DNA of 64,000 nt from Thiothrix sp. (GTDB lineage Bacteria; Pseudomonadota; Gammaproteobacteria; Thiotrichales; Thiotrichaceae), in NCBI GenBank assembly GCA_008015155.1, contig SSFA01000016.1, forward strand, positions 1-64,000, read 5' to 3'. Made by a program: the position numbers and the translations under genes. Positions 25,919-36,356 of the stretch are shown piece by piece; position 1 is the stretch's first letter; each line of letters opens with the position of its first letter. A model generated the notes under the pieces. The model saw only the letters and a program-made list of their open reading frames with translations, did no database searches and was not told the DNA's origin.

Positions 25919-26230
25919 ATGTCTTATTACAAGCACCATGTATTTTTCTGCACCAACCAACGGACTAACGGTGAGAAGAGCTGCCAAGACTTTCACTCAG
26001 CTGAAATGCGTGATTATGCCAAACAGCGTTGTAAAGCCTTAGGTTTACATAAAGATCAACAAGTACGCATCAATAGTGCAGGTTGTCTCAATCGCTGTGA
26101 GCTTGGGCCAGTACTAGTCGTTTATCCGGAGGCGACTTGGTACACTTGGGTCGATAAAGCGGATATTGATGAAATTATTGAAAGTCATTTAGTGAAAGGT
26201 CAGCCTGTCGAACGCTTATTGTTGGATTGA
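25919..26230 (+). CDS. (2Fe-2S) thioredoxin-like ferredoxin
   Basis: A 103-residue shethna-type, thioredoxin-fold [2Fe-2S] ferredoxin. The cluster cysteines are in VFFCTNQRTNGEKSC (C10 and C20 region) and SAGCLNRCELGP. It carries electrons in the cytosol; the partner is unknown. ATG 25919 has AAGGATCAGG upstream; the longer in-frame start at 25898 is not needed. It precedes ubiA by 6 bp and is likely co-transcribed. Confidence 0.9.
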   Translation: MSYYKHHVFFCTNQRTNGEKSCQDFHSAEMRDYAKQRCKALGLHKDQQVRINSAGCLNRCELGPVLVVYPEATWYTWVDKADIDEIIESHLVKGQPVERLLLD

Positions 26231-26236
26231 TAGTTA

Positions 26237-27100
26237 ATGTTAACAGAGCGTTTGAAACATTATGGTCGCTTGATTCGTTTTGAACGGCCAATTGGAACTT
26301 TGCTGCTACTATGGCCAACTTATTGGGCTTTGTGGCTAGCTGCTGAGGGTTTTCCGGGTTGGAAGCTACTGATTATCTTTAGTCTGGGCACGTTTTTAAT
26401 GCGTTCTGCGGGCTGTGCTATAAATGATATTGCTGATCGCAAAGTCGATGGGCATGTAGAGCGTACTAAGCTACGCCCCTTAGCGACGGGCCTGATCTCA
26501 GTCAAAGAGGCTTTAGGTGTTTTTGGAGTCTTAGTGGGCTTGGCCTTCCTGTTGGTGCTACAGCTGAATGCCCTCACGATTGGCTTTTCCTTCATAGCAG
26601 TGTTGCTTGCAGCTACTTATCCTTTTATGAAGCGTTATCATCATTGGCCTCAAGTGTATTTAGGTATTGCTTTTGCTTGGGGCATCCCGATGGCGTTTAC
26701 GGCTATCCAAAATCAGTTTCCGCCTTTAATTGCTTGGGTATTATTGGCCGCTAATGTCGCTTGGACAACGGCTTATGACACTATGTATGCCATGTGTGAT
26801 CGCGAAGATGATTTAAAAATTGGTGTTAAATCGACTGCGATTATTTTTGGTGAGTACGATCGCTTAATAGTAGGTCTCTTACAAGTAGCGAGTTTGGCTT
26901 TGTTAGTTTGGGTAGGTTGGTTAGCTGACTTAAACTTTGTTTTCTGGTTAAGTCTGTTAGTAGCCGCTGGTTTTTTTGTTTACCAGCAGTATTTAATTCG
27001 TCACCGTGATCGCTGGTTAAGTTTACGCGCCTTTTTAAACAATAACTGGGTGGGGCTGAGCTTATTTATAGGCATTGCCTTGAGCTATCAGCTGGCTTAA
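26237..27100 (+). CDS. ubiA: 4-hydroxybenzoate octaprenyltransferase UbiA
   Basis: A 287-residue integral membrane prenyltransferase of ubiquinone synthesis, attaching the polyprenyl chain to 4-hydroxybenzoate. The two Asp-rich motifs are present: [15 protein letters not shown] and [36 protein letters not shown] at the N-terminus is typical. Seven to nine membrane helices are evident. Length matches E. coli UbiA. Ubiquinone is the acceptor for the beta-oxidation flavoproteins encoded earlier. Confidence 0.95.
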   Translation: MLTERLKHYGRLIRFERPIGTLLLLWPTYWALWLAAEGFPGWKLLIIFSLGTFLMRSAGCAINDIADRKVDGHVERTKLRPLATGLISVKEALGVFGVLVGLAFLLVLQLNALTIGFSFIAVLLAATYPFMKRYHHWPQVYLGIAFAWGIPMAFTAIQNQFPPLIAWVLLAANVAWTTAYDTMYAMCDREDDLKIGVKSTAIIFGEYDRLIVGLLQVASLALLVWVGWLADLNFVFWLSLLVAAGFFVYQQYLIRHRDRWLSLRAFLNNNWVGLSLFIGIALSYQLA

Positions 27101-27165
27101 CGGTTTTCTGCACTGAACAAATTCCGCTACAATTGATATCTTTATTTGGAGCTTTTGAGCCTGCT

Positions 27166-27681
27166 ATGTCCAGACAATCTAGTTTTAACCGCGAAGAGCT
27201 ATTGCAATGCGGTCGTGGAGAAATGTTCGGTCCCGGAAATGCACAACTACCTGTCCCTAATATGCTCATGATGGATCGCATCCTGCATATTAGTGAAGAA
27301 GGTGGGACTCATGGCAAGGGTGAAATTCTCGCTGAGCTAGACATCACGCCAGAGTTATGGTTCTTCGATTGCCATTTTCCCGGAGATCCGGTAATGCCAG
27401 GTTGTTTGGGCTTGGATGCGATGTGGCAAATGGTAGGTTTTTACCTGGCTTGGTTAGGCAACCCTGGACATGGACGTGCCTTAGGCGTGGGTGAAGTAAA
27501 ATTCTTTGGGCAAGTTTTGCCGAAAGCTAAGAAGGTCACTTACAAAATCAATCTAAAGCGCGTGATTACGCGTAAATTGGTGATGGGCATCGCTGATGGT
27601 AGCTTAGAAGTTGATGGGCGCGAAATTTATACAGCGCAAGATTTGCGAGTTGGATTATTTACCAGCACGGATAACTTCTAA
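27166..27681 (+). CDS. fabA: 3-hydroxydecanoyl-[ACP] dehydratase/isomerase FabA
   Basis: A 171-residue hotdog enzyme that makes trans-2- and cis-3-decenoyl-ACP, the entry to unsaturated fatty acids. The catalytic His70 and Asp84 sit in [20 protein letters not shown], at the same numbers as in E. coli. GRGEMFG and [15 protein letters not shown] complete the signature. ATG 27166 gives the family length; the TTG at 27133 is spurious. The usual partner fabB is not next to it. Confidence 0.95.
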   Translation: MSRQSSFNREELLQCGRGEMFGPGNAQLPVPNMLMMDRILHISEEGGTHGKGEILAELDITPELWFFDCHFPGDPVMPGCLGLDAMWQMVGFYLAWLGNPGHGRALGVGEVKFFGQVLPKAKKVTYKINLKRVITRKLVMGIADGSLEVDGREIYTAQDLRVGLFTSTDNF

Positions 27682-27826
27682 TACTGAGGGCTAAGCATAC
27701 GAGTGCAAATTATCAAATAATTAAGTGAGTTGACTCATTTAATAAATAGTGTTTGCGGTAGAGGCGCGGTGTTTGCTACCATAGCGCCCTTTTCGTATTA
27801 ACCGATAAATTTTGAGGACGCTCGGC

Positions 27827-28072
27827 ATGAAGCCCGAAATTCACCCTAATTATAGAGAAGTCGTATTCCAAGATCTCGCCAGCGGCTTCACCTTCCTGAC
27901 CCGCTCTACCGTCGAAACTCGTGAAACGATTGAGTATGAAGGTGCTACTTATCCTTTACTGAAAGTAGAGATTTCTAGCCAATCTCATCCTTTCTATACC
28001 GGCAAACAAGCCGTGAAGAGCACTGCTGGTCAGATCGACAAGTTTAATCGTCGTTTCTCACGCGGCAAGTAA
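27827..28072 (+). CDS. rpmE2: 50S ribosomal protein L31 type B
   Basis: An 81-residue L31. [16 protein letters not shown], then the [21 protein letters not shown] segment and KFNRRF at the end identify it. It has no cysteine, so it is the zinc-independent (C-minus, type B) form, which cells often make when zinc is scarce. GAGGA precedes ATG 27827. No certain Zur box was found in the 145-bp upstream gap. Two hairpins follow the stop. Confidence 0.94.
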   Translation: MKPEIHPNYREVVFQDLASGFTFLTRSTVETRETIEYEGATYPLLKVEISSQSHPFYTGKQAVKSTAGQIDKFNRRFSRGK

Positions 28073-28130
28073 ATATTCATTTTTCCTAAATTTTTAGGAA
28101 AACTTGCTAGTGTTTAGCTTAAGCTTATAA

Positions 28131-28157
28131 AGCGCCTCTGTTTAGAGGCGTTTTTAT
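28131..28157 (+). terminator. Intrinsic terminator after rpmE2
   Basis: CGCCTCT pairs with AGAGGCG around GTTT (28133-28150), followed by TTTTTATTT. A second perfect AT-rich hairpin (TTTTCCTAAA/TTTAGGAAAA, 28081-28102) lies just before. From here to 28388 no gene is convincing. Confidence 0.88.
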
Positions 28158-28388
28158 TTCTGTAAAATAGCTGTTGTCAGTTCTTAGATCATGAGTTTAG
28201 TAGTGTTTGCGCAGGGTCAAGGTGTCCGCTCTGGACGCAGCTTACTTGTCACCAAAGCAGAAGCCTTCAGTCAAGCAGATTAAAAAAGCTTTTTGTATCT
28301 TGATGCAAGCAACTATTGTGCTTATACAGGGCAAGACTGAATACCTAATACCTAATTTGTTGGTTTCGACTTTAAAACTCAGCACTAG

Positions 28389-29657
28389 TTAAAAAGTTGG
28401 GGCCACTTGGTAACTGCCTTCAGCAACTTTTTTAGAACGCTGGGAGGGCGACAAAACTAAGCGCTCACCTTGTTGGCGAATGCAATAACGTAAGCCCAGT
28501 TTGTAGCAATGCTCGGCATTGTTCGTTTCCCCCATAATCTCTAGAAGTTCGGCTAGCTCTAAATAGGCTTCTGGATCAGGGGCTTGATTGAGGCTGGTCT
28601 CGTAATAGGATTTAGCCACTCCCCACAGTTTTTGCTGCTGATGTAAACGTGCTAAAAGCAATAAACTTACTGGGTTAGCAGGCTGCTGAGCTAACCACTT
28701 TTCCGCATTTTGCACAGCATTGGCCAGATTAGGATGCTCAAGTCTGCCATATAAATCAGCTAGCTTGGGTTGCCAAGCTTGGTTATTCACACTAGTAATG
28801 AATTGCTCGGCTAGTTGATCAGCCTCTGCTTGATGCAAAGCATGTGCATATACAGTCATCGCCTCAGCTTGATCACGAATAGGGCTAGGTAGTTTTTTCC
28901 ACAGTGCTTGGAGTTTTTCTGTATTTTTTTGCTCAGCATATTTGCTAAATAAACCAACTAAGGTTGCTGCTTGTACCTTACTCATGCTTTCACTATTGAG
29001 TAAATTGAGCTTTTGTAAGTCGGGTAGCAAATCCAGTAAGACTTCCCAGTTTTGCTGCTTGTACAAAACTTTAGCGAGTAGCTTGCTGACATAGGCATTT
29101 TTAGGAGCAAGGCTACGCAAATTCAGGAGGGTAGCATGTGCTTGCTCTAATTGTTCAGCGGATAATTGCATTTCAGCTTGGGAGACACCCACAGCAATAT
29201 GTGCGCTATTATCACTTTCAATGGCCTTTTTTAACAGCTCATCACGGCGTTCAGGTGCTTCTTGCATATGCGCGGCTCGGGCTGCACCTAAATAATTTAG
29301 TAGCGGCGTTTCACTGCGTTCAGCATGTTCGGTCAGGAGTTGCTCAGCTGTGCCCCAATGTCCTTCGGTTAATTGGATGAGACCTTGATTAAGACTACGC
29401 TTGGCTTTAGTGTGTAAGCGTTGGTCTTGCAAACGCTGCCAACGTCGCCTTAGGCCTAGCACTTCCCGTAGGAAACTAACGCTTAGGTAAAAGAGAATAC
29501 ACAGGCCTAACACGATCAGCGCAAGCGTTGCAGTGGTTAGTTCATAAACCTGACTCCCCCACTTGATAAAGCTTGGCCCAGAGTGAGCTAAAACTTGTTG
29601 GGCTGCCCAAAAGCCAGCTAAGCCTAACAAAATGCAGATGAGGATAAAGCGCATCAT
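28389..29657 (-). CDS. hemY: HemY-type TPR membrane protein
   Basis: A 422-residue protein of the HemY family (not the Bacillus protoporphyrinogen oxidase of that name). Two N-terminal membrane helices (FILICILLGLAGFWAAQQVL; TLALIVLGLCILFYLSVSFL) are followed by TPR repeats to the C-terminus. Its role in porphyrin synthesis is inferred from constant co-location with hemCDX. It overlaps hemX by 4 nt (29654-29657). Low-copy heme operon genes in this order are typical of gammaproteobacteria. Confidence 0.88.
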   Translation of the reverse strand: MMRFILICILLGLAGFWAAQQVLAHSGPSFIKWGSQVYELTTATLALIVLGLCILFYLSVSFLREVLGLRRRWQRLQDQRLHTKAKRSLNQGLIQLTEGHWGTAEQLLTEHAERSETPLLNYLGAARAAHMQEAPERRDELLKKAIESDNSAHIAVGVSQAEMQLSAEQLEQAHATLLNLRSLAPKNAYVSKLLAKVLYKQQNWEVLLDLLPDLQKLNLLNSESMSKVQAATLVGLFSKYAEQKNTEKLQALWKKLPSPIRDQAEAMTVYAHALHQAEADQLAEQFITSVNNQAWQPKLADLYGRLEHPNLANAVQNAEKWLAQQPANPVSLLLLARLHQQQKLWGVAKSYYETSLNQAPDPEAYLELAELLEIMGETNNAEHCYKLGLRYCIRQQGERLVLSPSQRSKKVAEGSYQVAPTF

Positions 29658-30781
29658 GGTTTCTTCTCTTCAGCTAAAGCGGTGATGCGCGCCTTTTCTA
29701 GTTGCTTCAAACTAGTAGAAATATCGGGTAGCTCAGGCTGTAAATTCAACTGATCTAACTGCTGTATAGACTCTAGCAAAGGCATTGCCTGCTCTTTAGG
29801 ATAATAAGCTTCTAGAGTATCGCGGATTAAAGCAATTTGTTGATGATAGCTCTTATCTTGGCGCTGTAAAGCCATCAAGCGTAAGTTTTCTAAACGTAAG
29901 AGCATGAGTTGGTGTAGGCTTTGGCGTGACTCGGTATCTAAAGCCTTGGCTAGAGGTTGGTCTATTTGATGCACGACTACTGCTTCGCTCAAAGTATTCA
30001 GTGCTTTTTGTTTATATTCTTGCCAAATAGAATGATCTTGAACGCTTGTTTCGGTCGTCTTAGTACCAGTATTTGGATCGGTGCTAGGTAAAGCGAGTTG
30101 GCTAGAAAGCCCCACAGCTAAGGCACTAATACGTTGAGATAAATCGATTAAGTCAGGTTCTGCAAAACCCTCTAAACTAGCAATGTCTTTAGCGAGTTGT
30201 TGACGCACAGGTAAATAGGTCACTGAGCCTAGTTTGCCTAGGACTAAATCCGCCTCTTTTAAGGCTGCTAAAGCTGCGCCTTTGGTCGCGGTTAAATGTA
30301 ATTCTTGATTGGCCAATCGAAGTAAGAAGGCTACTTCTTCAATTTGCCAATCATGATCCGTTTTGGGAGCTAGGTTTTGTTGTAAACGCGCTTGTAGACT
30401 AGTGACTTGTTGAACTTGTGCTGTCACGGTTTCGGCAAATTGGCGCGTTTCATGATTCATTTGTGCCATTTTTTGCAAGTTTGTACTGGATTCGGCAGTC
30501 AGTTTATCTACTCTTTGATCAATTTCACTGCGTAAGTTTTCTAAGGCGCTGACCTCAGCTTTTTGGCTGAGGGATTTATCTATATTTGCAATACGTATTT
30601 GACTGTCATTAGCTTTAGTATTCATCCGCTGCCAATGTTTATAGCCTGCAGCAATCCCAATCACTGTGAAAAACAAGGCTAAAAAAGCAATAAATAGTGC
30701 AAAGCTTGTGCCTCTGGCTTTAGGCGTTGAGCTGAGATAATGAGGCTCAGGAAAGGCTGTCGTATCAGATTTTTCGATCAT
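29654..30781 (-). CDS. hemX: HemX-family membrane protein
   Basis: A 375-residue protein with one N-terminal helix (FALFIAFLALFFTVIGIAAG), a long coiled coil (~50-130), and the conserved C-terminal HemX domain. It is annotated in databases as uroporphyrinogen-III C-methyltransferase, but no SAM-binding motif is seen, so that activity is doubtful. It shares a base with hemD and overlaps hemY by 4 nt, a translationally coupled set. Confidence 0.87.
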   Translation of the reverse strand: MIEKSDTTAFPEPHYLSSTPKARGTSFALFIAFLALFFTVIGIAAGYKHWQRMNTKANDSQIRIANIDKSLSQKAEVSALENLRSEIDQRVDKLTAESSTNLQKMAQMNHETRQFAETVTAQVQQVTSLQARLQQNLAPKTDHDWQIEEVAFLLRLANQELHLTATKGAALAALKEADLVLGKLGSVTYLPVRQQLAKDIASLEGFAEPDLIDLSQRISALAVGLSSQLALPSTDPNTGTKTTETSVQDHSIWQEYKQKALNTLSEAVVVHQIDQPLAKALDTESRQSLHQLMLLRLENLRLMALQRQDKSYHQQIALIRDTLEAYYPKEQAMPLLESIQQLDQLNLQPELPDISTSLKQLEKARITALAEEKKP

Positions 30782-31545
30782 TATTCATTGTCCTGCCGCC
30801 ACTGAATTAAAGCTGCCAGCATCTCGTCATCGGCTGGGCTGTGGGCAACAATTATTTTATGTTGAAAGCCGCATTGTTCCGCATAAGCAGCAATACGCTC
30901 ACTTCCTACCAAGAGAGGATAGCGATAAATCCAAGTTTCTGGTGCTAATAGTTGTAAGAGGTTACGCAAAATCTCGCTACTGGTTATGCAGATTATATCA
31001 AGAGCAGCAGCGAGATAAATTTGTTTTAAAGCTTGAGCCGATCCGGTTACGCTGCGCCTATATACATTGGCATAGCTTACGGTAGCGCCTCGAGCACTCA
31101 GTGTTTCACCGAGTAGTTCACGGCCAGCATCCCCACGAATAATGAGGATATCTTGGCCGATTAGATACTGGACTTGTGGCAAAGCTAAAAAGTCTTCACT
31201 AGTAAAGCCTTGCTCAGGAACGAGGTGAGGCTCTAAACCATAATTTCTTAAAGCAGCTGCCGTTTGCTTACCAATAGCACCTAACTGAGTAGATTGGAAA
31301 CTACTAAGATCCGGAAAAAATCCTAAACTAGACTCTACCGCATTGGCGCTTATAAAAATAACCCAATCATAGGCCTGCTTAGGCATCGCTAATAAAGTCT
31401 CTGGCGGGCTCGTGACTGGCTCGATAGCCATCACAGGGAAAAGCTGCGGTTTGGCTCCGGCGTTTAAGAGTAGCTCATGAAAACGCCCAGCTTGGTGAGC
31501 GGGGCGTGTGACTAAGACCTGAAGACCTGCAAGCGGCAAGTTCAT
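30781..31545 (-). CDS. hemD: Uroporphyrinogen-III synthase HemD
   Basis: A 254-residue enzyme cyclising hydroxymethylbilane to uroporphyrinogen III, the last step common to heme, siroheme and cobalamin. LVTRPAHQAGRFHELL, WVIFISANAVE, AIGKQTAAAL and the second-half motif ITSSEILRNLLQLL are recognisable; the family is poorly conserved otherwise. It lies 3 bp after hemC. Confidence 0.9.
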   Translation of the reverse strand: MNLPLAGLQVLVTRPAHQAGRFHELLLNAGAKPQLFPVMAIEPVTSPPETLLAMPKQAYDWVIFISANAVESSLGFFPDLSSFQSTQLGAIGKQTAAALRNYGLEPHLVPEQGFTSEDFLALPQVQYLIGQDILIIRGDAGRELLGETLSARGATVSYANVYRRSVTGSAQALKQIYLAAALDIICITSSEILRNLLQLLAPETWIYRYPLLVGSERIAAYAEQCGFQHKIIVAHSPADDEMLAALIQWRQDNE

Positions 31546-31548
31546 AAA

Positions 31549-32481
31549 TCAATGCTGGGCTAAACCTAAAGCGCTTAGAATTTTATCGCCGCCCTGTGCG
31601 AGTAAAGAGTCGGCAATGGCAATACCTAAGGCTTCCGGCTCGGAGGGATTACCGACTGCTTCAGCTCGAAACAAAGCAGAGCCATCGGGGTAGCCGAGTA
31701 AGCCACGCATACGCAATTTCTTTCCTTCAAGCTCAGCAAAGCCTGCAATCGGTACTTGACAACCGCCATGCAAGCGTTGATTCATAGCACGTTCGGCACG
31801 TACACGAATTAAAGTCTCAGCATGAATCAGAGGAGTTAATAAGTTCTCTATACGTGCATCATTCAATCGGCATTCGATGCCAATTGCGCCTTGGCCGACG
31901 GCAGGTAAACTTTGCTCAGGAGATAGATAGCTCGTGATACGTTCTGCAAACTGCATTCGGATCAGGCCAGCCGCTGCGAGAATAATAGCGTCATATTCAC
32001 CCTTATCTAATTTAGCAAGACGTGTGTTGATATTGCCGCGTAGATCTTTAGTTTGCAGATGAGGATAGCGGGCTAGTAATTGCATTTGGCGGCGTAAGCT
32101 ACAAGTTCCGATCACTGCGCCTGCTGGCAAGTCATCTAAGGAGGCATATTTATTCGATACAAAGGCATCGCGGGGGTCTTCCCGCTCCATAATGACAGCA
32201 AGCTGTAATCCGTCCGGAAACTCCATAGGCACGTCTTTCATGGAGTGCACAGCAATATCAGCGCTCCCTTCAAGCATACCCACCTCAAGTTCTTTAACGA
32301 ATAAACCTTTGCCACCAATGCGAGACAAGGGGCTATCGAGAATTTTATCGCCCCGGGTAGTCATACCCACTAATTCAACTTGTAAATCGCTATGTAAAGC
32401 TTGTAAGCGGGCGGCGACATGCTCAGCTTGCCATAAAGCAAGGGGGCTAGTACGAGTGGCAATGCGGATAAGTTCAGCCAT
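31549..32481 (-). CDS. hemC: Hydroxymethylbilane synthase (porphobilinogen deaminase) HemC
   Basis: A 310-residue enzyme that polymerises four porphobilinogens. [18 protein letters not shown] opens the protein; [22 protein letters not shown] and [10 protein letters not shown] follow. Cys241 in [10 protein letters not shown] holds the dipyrromethane cofactor. ATG 32481 is set by homology; the reading frame stays open to 32649 but then overlaps the lipoprotein gene. No clear ribosome site precedes the ATG, so initiation may be weak or coupled. First gene of hemCDXY. Confidence 0.93.
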   Translation of the reverse strand: MAELIRIATRTSPLALWQAEHVAARLQALHSDLQVELVGMTTRGDKILDSPLSRIGGKGLFVKELEVGMLEGSADIAVHSMKDVPMEFPDGLQLAVIMEREDPRDAFVSNKYASLDDLPAGAVIGTCSLRRQMQLLARYPHLQTKDLRGNINTRLAKLDKGEYDAIILAAAGLIRMQFAERITSYLSPEQSLPAVGQGAIGIECRLNDARIENLLTPLIHAETLIRVRAERAMNQRLHGGCQVPIAGFAELEGKKLRMRGLLGYPDGSALFRAEAVGNPSEPEALGIAIADSLLAQGGDKILSALGLAQH

Positions 32482-32570
32482 AAAGTCGTCGGGGAAGCCA
32501 TTAAAACGTTCACACTTTACGGTAAATAATTTGATACTTCCAGCAGCGCCAGCAAGGACAAGGAAAGGAC

Positions 32571-32918
32571 TCAAGCATAAGGCACTAAATAGCGTACATC
32601 GATATAGCAAGAAGGTCGATGTGAGAGTGGAGGGTAAACATGTAACCAATAAACTCCATCACGCTTAAGCATACCCTCTTCAATAGCCACTAAATCGACT
32701 AAGCTGCCATTATATAAACGAATCATTACCTCTGCGTTTTGCGCAGGGCTACGTCGACATTCAATAGGGGCATAATTAATTGCTAGGGTATTTATTTTAT
32801 AGACTCTAGCAATCGGGCGGCTACTCAAATCCGCAATAGTTAAAATATTGCCATTATCTGTGCAGGCTGTTAGTAGGGTCGAGCTAAGAATGATGAAAAA
32901 ATAAAATATGCCTCGCAT
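32571..32918 (-). CDS. Small lipoprotein with possible SH3-like domain
   Basis: A 115-residue predicted lipoprotein with lipobox LLTAC (Cys19). The mature part has two cysteines (IECRRS; PSCYIDV) and a beta-rich pattern ([20 protein letters not shown]) that could be an SH3-like fold. Family not recognised. It is 89 bp upstream of hemC on the same strand; a shared transcript is possible. Confidence 0.65.
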   Translation of the reverse strand: MRGIFYFFIILSSTLLTACTDNGNILTIADLSSRPIARVYKINTLAINYAPIECRRSPAQNAEVMIRLYNGSLVDLVAIEEGMLKRDGVYWLHVYPPLSHRPSCYIDVRYLVPYA

Positions 32919-33141
32919 GCGGTACTCGCTTGTTTTTACCTATATGCCTGCTGGTCACCACAAAGTTTGGGCAGTTTCCTAAATATTTCTTTCTATTTGG
33001 CTGAGAGCCTGAATTTCGGCAATGGCTTTTGGAGTGGAAGTGATGTTTTTACTTCTTATCGGTCATTCGCGGTTGAAACCCTAGAATAATCTGGTTTTAA
33101 TGGGCGCAGTTTAAATTCGGGTGTCAGAACTAGGAGCCAGT

Positions 33142-34437
33142 ATGAAAGTTTTAGTTGTTGGAAGTGGTGGGCGTGAACACGCCTTAGCGTGGAAATTAGC
33201 CCAATCACCGCGCGTCACAGAGGTCTTAGTTGCACCTGGCAATGCAGGCACCGCTCGAGAATCTAAAATGCGTAATTTGCCAATCGCTGCTGAAGACATC
33301 GATGCATTGGTCTATTACGCGCAAGAGCAAGAGATTGATTTGACGGTAGTTGGCCCTGAGGCACCCTTGTCTAAGGGGATTGTTGATCGTTTCCGCGCGG
33401 CTGATTTACGTTGTTTTGGTCCTACCCAACAAGCGGCACAATTAGAGTCTTCCAAAGCCTTTGCCAAAGATTTTTTAGCACGTCACCAGATTGCGACTGC
33501 TGCCTATTCGAATTTCACTGAAATCGAACCTGCAATCGCTTACATCCGTGCCAAAGGTGCGCCGATTGTGATTAAAGCGGATGGTTTAGCGGCAGGCAAG
33601 GGTGTCATTCTGGCTCAGACTGAGGAGGAGGCCATTGCTGCGGTTCAAGATATGCTGGCAGGTAATGCTTTTGGGGCAGCGGGGAGCCGAGTTGTCATTG
33701 AAGAGTTTCTAGTGGGTGAAGAGGCGAGCTTCATTGTTATGGTCGACGGTGAGCATGTATTAGCTATGGCTAGCTCTCAAGATCATAAAGCCCGCGATAA
33801 TGGTGACCAGGGTCCGAACACTGGAGGTATGGGTGCTTATTCGCCTGCCCCCGTGGTTACGCCAGCAATGCATGAACGCATTATGCAGGAAGTTATTTAT
33901 CCAACAGTACGCGGTATGGCGGCGGATGGCATTCCGTATACAGGCTTTCTCTATGCAGGTGTAATGGTTACCCCAGAGGGCATGCCCAAAGTTTTAGAGT
34001 TTAATTGTCGCTTTGGTGATCCTGAAACTCAACCGATTATGCTGCGCTTAAAATCAGATTTTGTTGATTTACTCGAAGCTGCTTTAGATGAGCGTTTAGA
34101 TCAAGTAACAGCCGATTGGGATAGTCGTGCTGCGGTTGGTGTGGTGCTAGCGGCAGGTGGTTATCCAGATGCTTATGCCAAAGGTTCAGTGATTAAGGGC
34201 TTAAATGATGCAGCAAGCCTTGCGGGTAAAGTCTTTCATGCAGGAACTGCAGAAAAAGATGGGCAGGTTGTTACCAATGGTGGCCGGGTTTTATGTGCAG
34301 TGGGTTTGGGCGATTCAGTCACAGCAGCTCAAGCACAGGCTTATACCTTAGTTAAAGCTATTGATTGGGATAAGGTTTATTATCGTACTGATATTGGTCA
34401 TCGGGCGATTGCGCGTGAGCAGGCACATCATTCATAG
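33142..34437 (+). CDS. purD: Phosphoribosylamine-glycine ligase PurD
   Basis: A 431-residue ATP-grasp enzyme of purine synthesis that joins phosphoribosylamine and glycine. MKVLVVGSGGREHALAWKL opens the N domain; the ATP-grasp lid and core show IVIKADGLAAGKGVI, DHKARDNGDQGPNTGGMGAY and EFNCRFGDPETQ. AGGAG precedes ATG 33142. No purH is adjacent. The end lies 70 bp before the MBL-fold gene. Confidence 0.96.
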   Translation: MKVLVVGSGGREHALAWKLAQSPRVTEVLVAPGNAGTARESKMRNLPIAAEDIDALVYYAQEQEIDLTVVGPEAPLSKGIVDRFRAADLRCFGPTQQAAQLESSKAFAKDFLARHQIATAAYSNFTEIEPAIAYIRAKGAPIVIKADGLAAGKGVILAQTEEEAIAAVQDMLAGNAFGAAGSRVVIEEFLVGEEASFIVMVDGEHVLAMASSQDHKARDNGDQGPNTGGMGAYSPAPVVTPAMHERIMQEVIYPTVRGMAADGIPYTGFLYAGVMVTPEGMPKVLEFNCRFGDPETQPIMLRLKSDFVDLLEAALDERLDQVTADWDSRAAVGVVLAAGGYPDAYAKGSVIKGLNDAASLAGKVFHAGTAEKDGQVVTNGGRVLCAVGLGDSVTAAQAQAYTLVKAIDWDKVYYRTDIGHRAIAREQAHHS

Positions 34438-34507
34438 GGTTTTTACAGCTTAGTGCCTAGGGACATGTTAATTTAGTGATTTAACCTTAACGTAAAGGTC
34501 AATTATC

Positions 34508-35557
34508 ATGAACTCAGTAGACTCTAAAGTTTCAACAGTAAGCTACCCGAATTTTCCGCTACCTGCTGGAGGGGAAATCCTTGAAGTAGCTGCAGGTGTC
34601 TATTGGGTGCGCATGCCTTTACCGTTTGCGCTTGACCATATCAATCTATGGTTGTTGAAAGATGGCGATAGTTGGGTGCAGGTAGATACGGGTTTAGTGG
34701 AAACCAGCGTTATTGAATATTGGCGTACTATCTTTGAATCCTATTTAGGTGGCGCTCCGGTTAACCGTTTGATTGTAACCCATTTGCATCCCGATCATGT
34801 CGGTTTAGCCGGGTGGCTTACGCATCAATGGGGAGCGACTTTACATATGTCGCGTACCGAATATTTGCTCTGTCGTACTTTACTCTCCGATATGCATAAA
34901 GAGGTCCCTGAGGCTGCTATTAATTTCTATCGGCATGCAGGCTTTGATGAGGAAGCGATAGGCATTTATCGGGCGCATTTCGGCGGCTATGGCAGTTTTG
35001 TCGGGGCTTTACCAGATTCGTATCAGCGCTTAGTGAATGGCGATAAACTCAAAATTGATGGTGTTGACTGGGAGGTCATCATTGGTCAAGGCCATAGCCC
35101 TGAACATGTTTGCTTGTATTGTGCTGAGAAAAAAGTTTTTATCGCTGGGGATCAGTTGCTTCCTACGATTTCCTCAAATGTCAGTGTCTGGCCAATTGAG
35201 CCTAACTCGAACCCACTCAAGGATTGGATCGATTCTTGTCATCTGTTGCGCGCACGTTTGCCCGAGGATGTTTTAGTTCTGCCTGCACACGGTAAGCCTT
35301 TTTATGGAGCACATCCGCGTTTAGAGCGTCTAATTGCTGAACAGGAGCAGGCAATTAATGCTTTATATGAGCTGTGTATTGAGCCGAAGCGAGTAGTCGA
35401 TGTGTTTTCGGTGCTATTTAAAAATCCAGTCACTAAGCGGACTTTGATTTTTGCAACGGGTGAGGCGCGCGCGCATCTGAATTATTTGGTGCAGGCAGGA
35501 AAGTTACAGTTGAGTTTGGATGAAAAGGGTGTGGGGTATTATCGGCAGGCTTTATGA
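34508..35557 (+). CDS. MBL-fold metallo-hydrolase
   Basis: A 349-residue metallo-beta-lactamase-fold protein. The dinuclear metal motif is VTHLHPDHVGLAG; further ligands are GHSPEHV, AGDQLL and PAHG. The C-terminal ~80 residues are a helical winged-helix-like region (RLIAEQEQAINALYELC, HLNYLVQAGKL) like LACTB2-type proteins. Substrate unknown; thioesterase, lactonase and nuclease activities occur in this family. No signal peptide. Confidence 0.85.
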   Translation: MNSVDSKVSTVSYPNFPLPAGGEILEVAAGVYWVRMPLPFALDHINLWLLKDGDSWVQVDTGLVETSVIEYWRTIFESYLGGAPVNRLIVTHLHPDHVGLAGWLTHQWGATLHMSRTEYLLCRTLLSDMHKEVPEAAINFYRHAGFDEEAIGIYRAHFGGYGSFVGALPDSYQRLVNGDKLKIDGVDWEVIIGQGHSPEHVCLYCAEKKVFIAGDQLLPTISSNVSVWPIEPNSNPLKDWIDSCHLLRARLPEDVLVLPAHGKPFYGAHPRLERLIAEQEQAINALYELCIEPKRVVDVFSVLFKNPVTKRTLIFATGEARAHLNYLVQAGKLQLSLDEKGVGYYRQAL

Positions 35558-35693
35558 AGTCTTTAAGCGCTGATATGTCCAGCATGTATTAGGTGTATAG
35601 CTTGCGTATTTTTAGTAAGACTTTTAAGCAGACATCAGAGTACATGAGCTTGTCAGATTTCTTTAAGGGTGGTGTCTGCTGGTGTATTAACAG

Positions 35694-36152
35694 CTAATTG
35701 CTACATTTGCCTTTAGTTGCCATCTTTAAGCGTGAAATCTCTTTCATACCTTTTGCTTCATCCATAAGTTTCAAGTTGGCTCCGCCTACCACTAACCCCA
35801 TTTTTATATATTGCTTTATAAAATAGTTCTTGCCACTTTCAGTCTTCAAGGTAAATTCATTAGGTGAGAATTCAGACTCAGTAGAAATCTTATGCTCCAT
35901 ATTGCCAGCAACCTCTTCAAAGAAGAATACTTTAGGTGCAGTCTCACCGATACATCGGCCATCAATCCATAGATCTTTTTTTAAAGCTGTACCCAATCCA
36001 CCTAGGCGATAGATATATATCCCTGAATTTCCCTGAGATGGAGTGGGAAATGCTTTAGCTTGATCTGATAATGATTGATTTTCCATGGGAACTGATGCAC
36101 AACCAGAAAGTAAGGAAACAGCTAAAGTAATTAAAGTTAATTTTTTAAACAT
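35694..36152 (-). CDS. DUF2846 lipoprotein
   Basis: A 152-residue predicted lipoprotein with lipobox LLSGC (Cys18). IYIYRLGGLGTALKKDLWID, FFFEEVAGNM and KNYFIKQYIKMGLVVGGANL fit the DUF2846 family, whose role is unknown. Its base composition is more AT-rich than the genes on either side, a mild hint of transfer. The 204 bp upstream of its start, up to the next gene at 36357, show no recognisable element. Confidence 0.78.
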   Translation of the reverse strand: MFKKLTLITLAVSLLSGCASVPMENQSLSDQAKAFPTPSQGNSGIYIYRLGGLGTALKKDLWIDGRCIGETAPKVFFFEEVAGNMEHKISTESEFSPNEFTLKTESGKNYFIKQYIKMGLVVGGANLKLMDEAKGMKEISRLKMATKGKCSN

Positions 36153-36356
36153 AGTTGCCTTTTTATTTTTAATTGGATATCAGTAAAAATTATACTTCTA
36201 AATCTTTAAATAGTGACTTAATGTGGACAGTGTTAGATTTCCGAGGGCTATAATTAGTTTAACTTATTCAATTTTTTAGGAAAAATATAGAATTTTCGAT
36301 TAGTGCTAGTATCGCTTAATAAAGATGAACGACATGCTTTATGCTATAGTTAACAT

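Noticed and set aside
28207..28392. Short plus-strand ORF of 61 codons
   Set aside because: No ribosome site, unusual composition and no recognisable similarity; it lies between a terminator and the end of hemY.
35558..35693. Weak inverted repeat GCAGACATC/GGTGTCTGC as a terminator
   Set aside because: The arms are imperfect and about 50 nt apart, with no T run.
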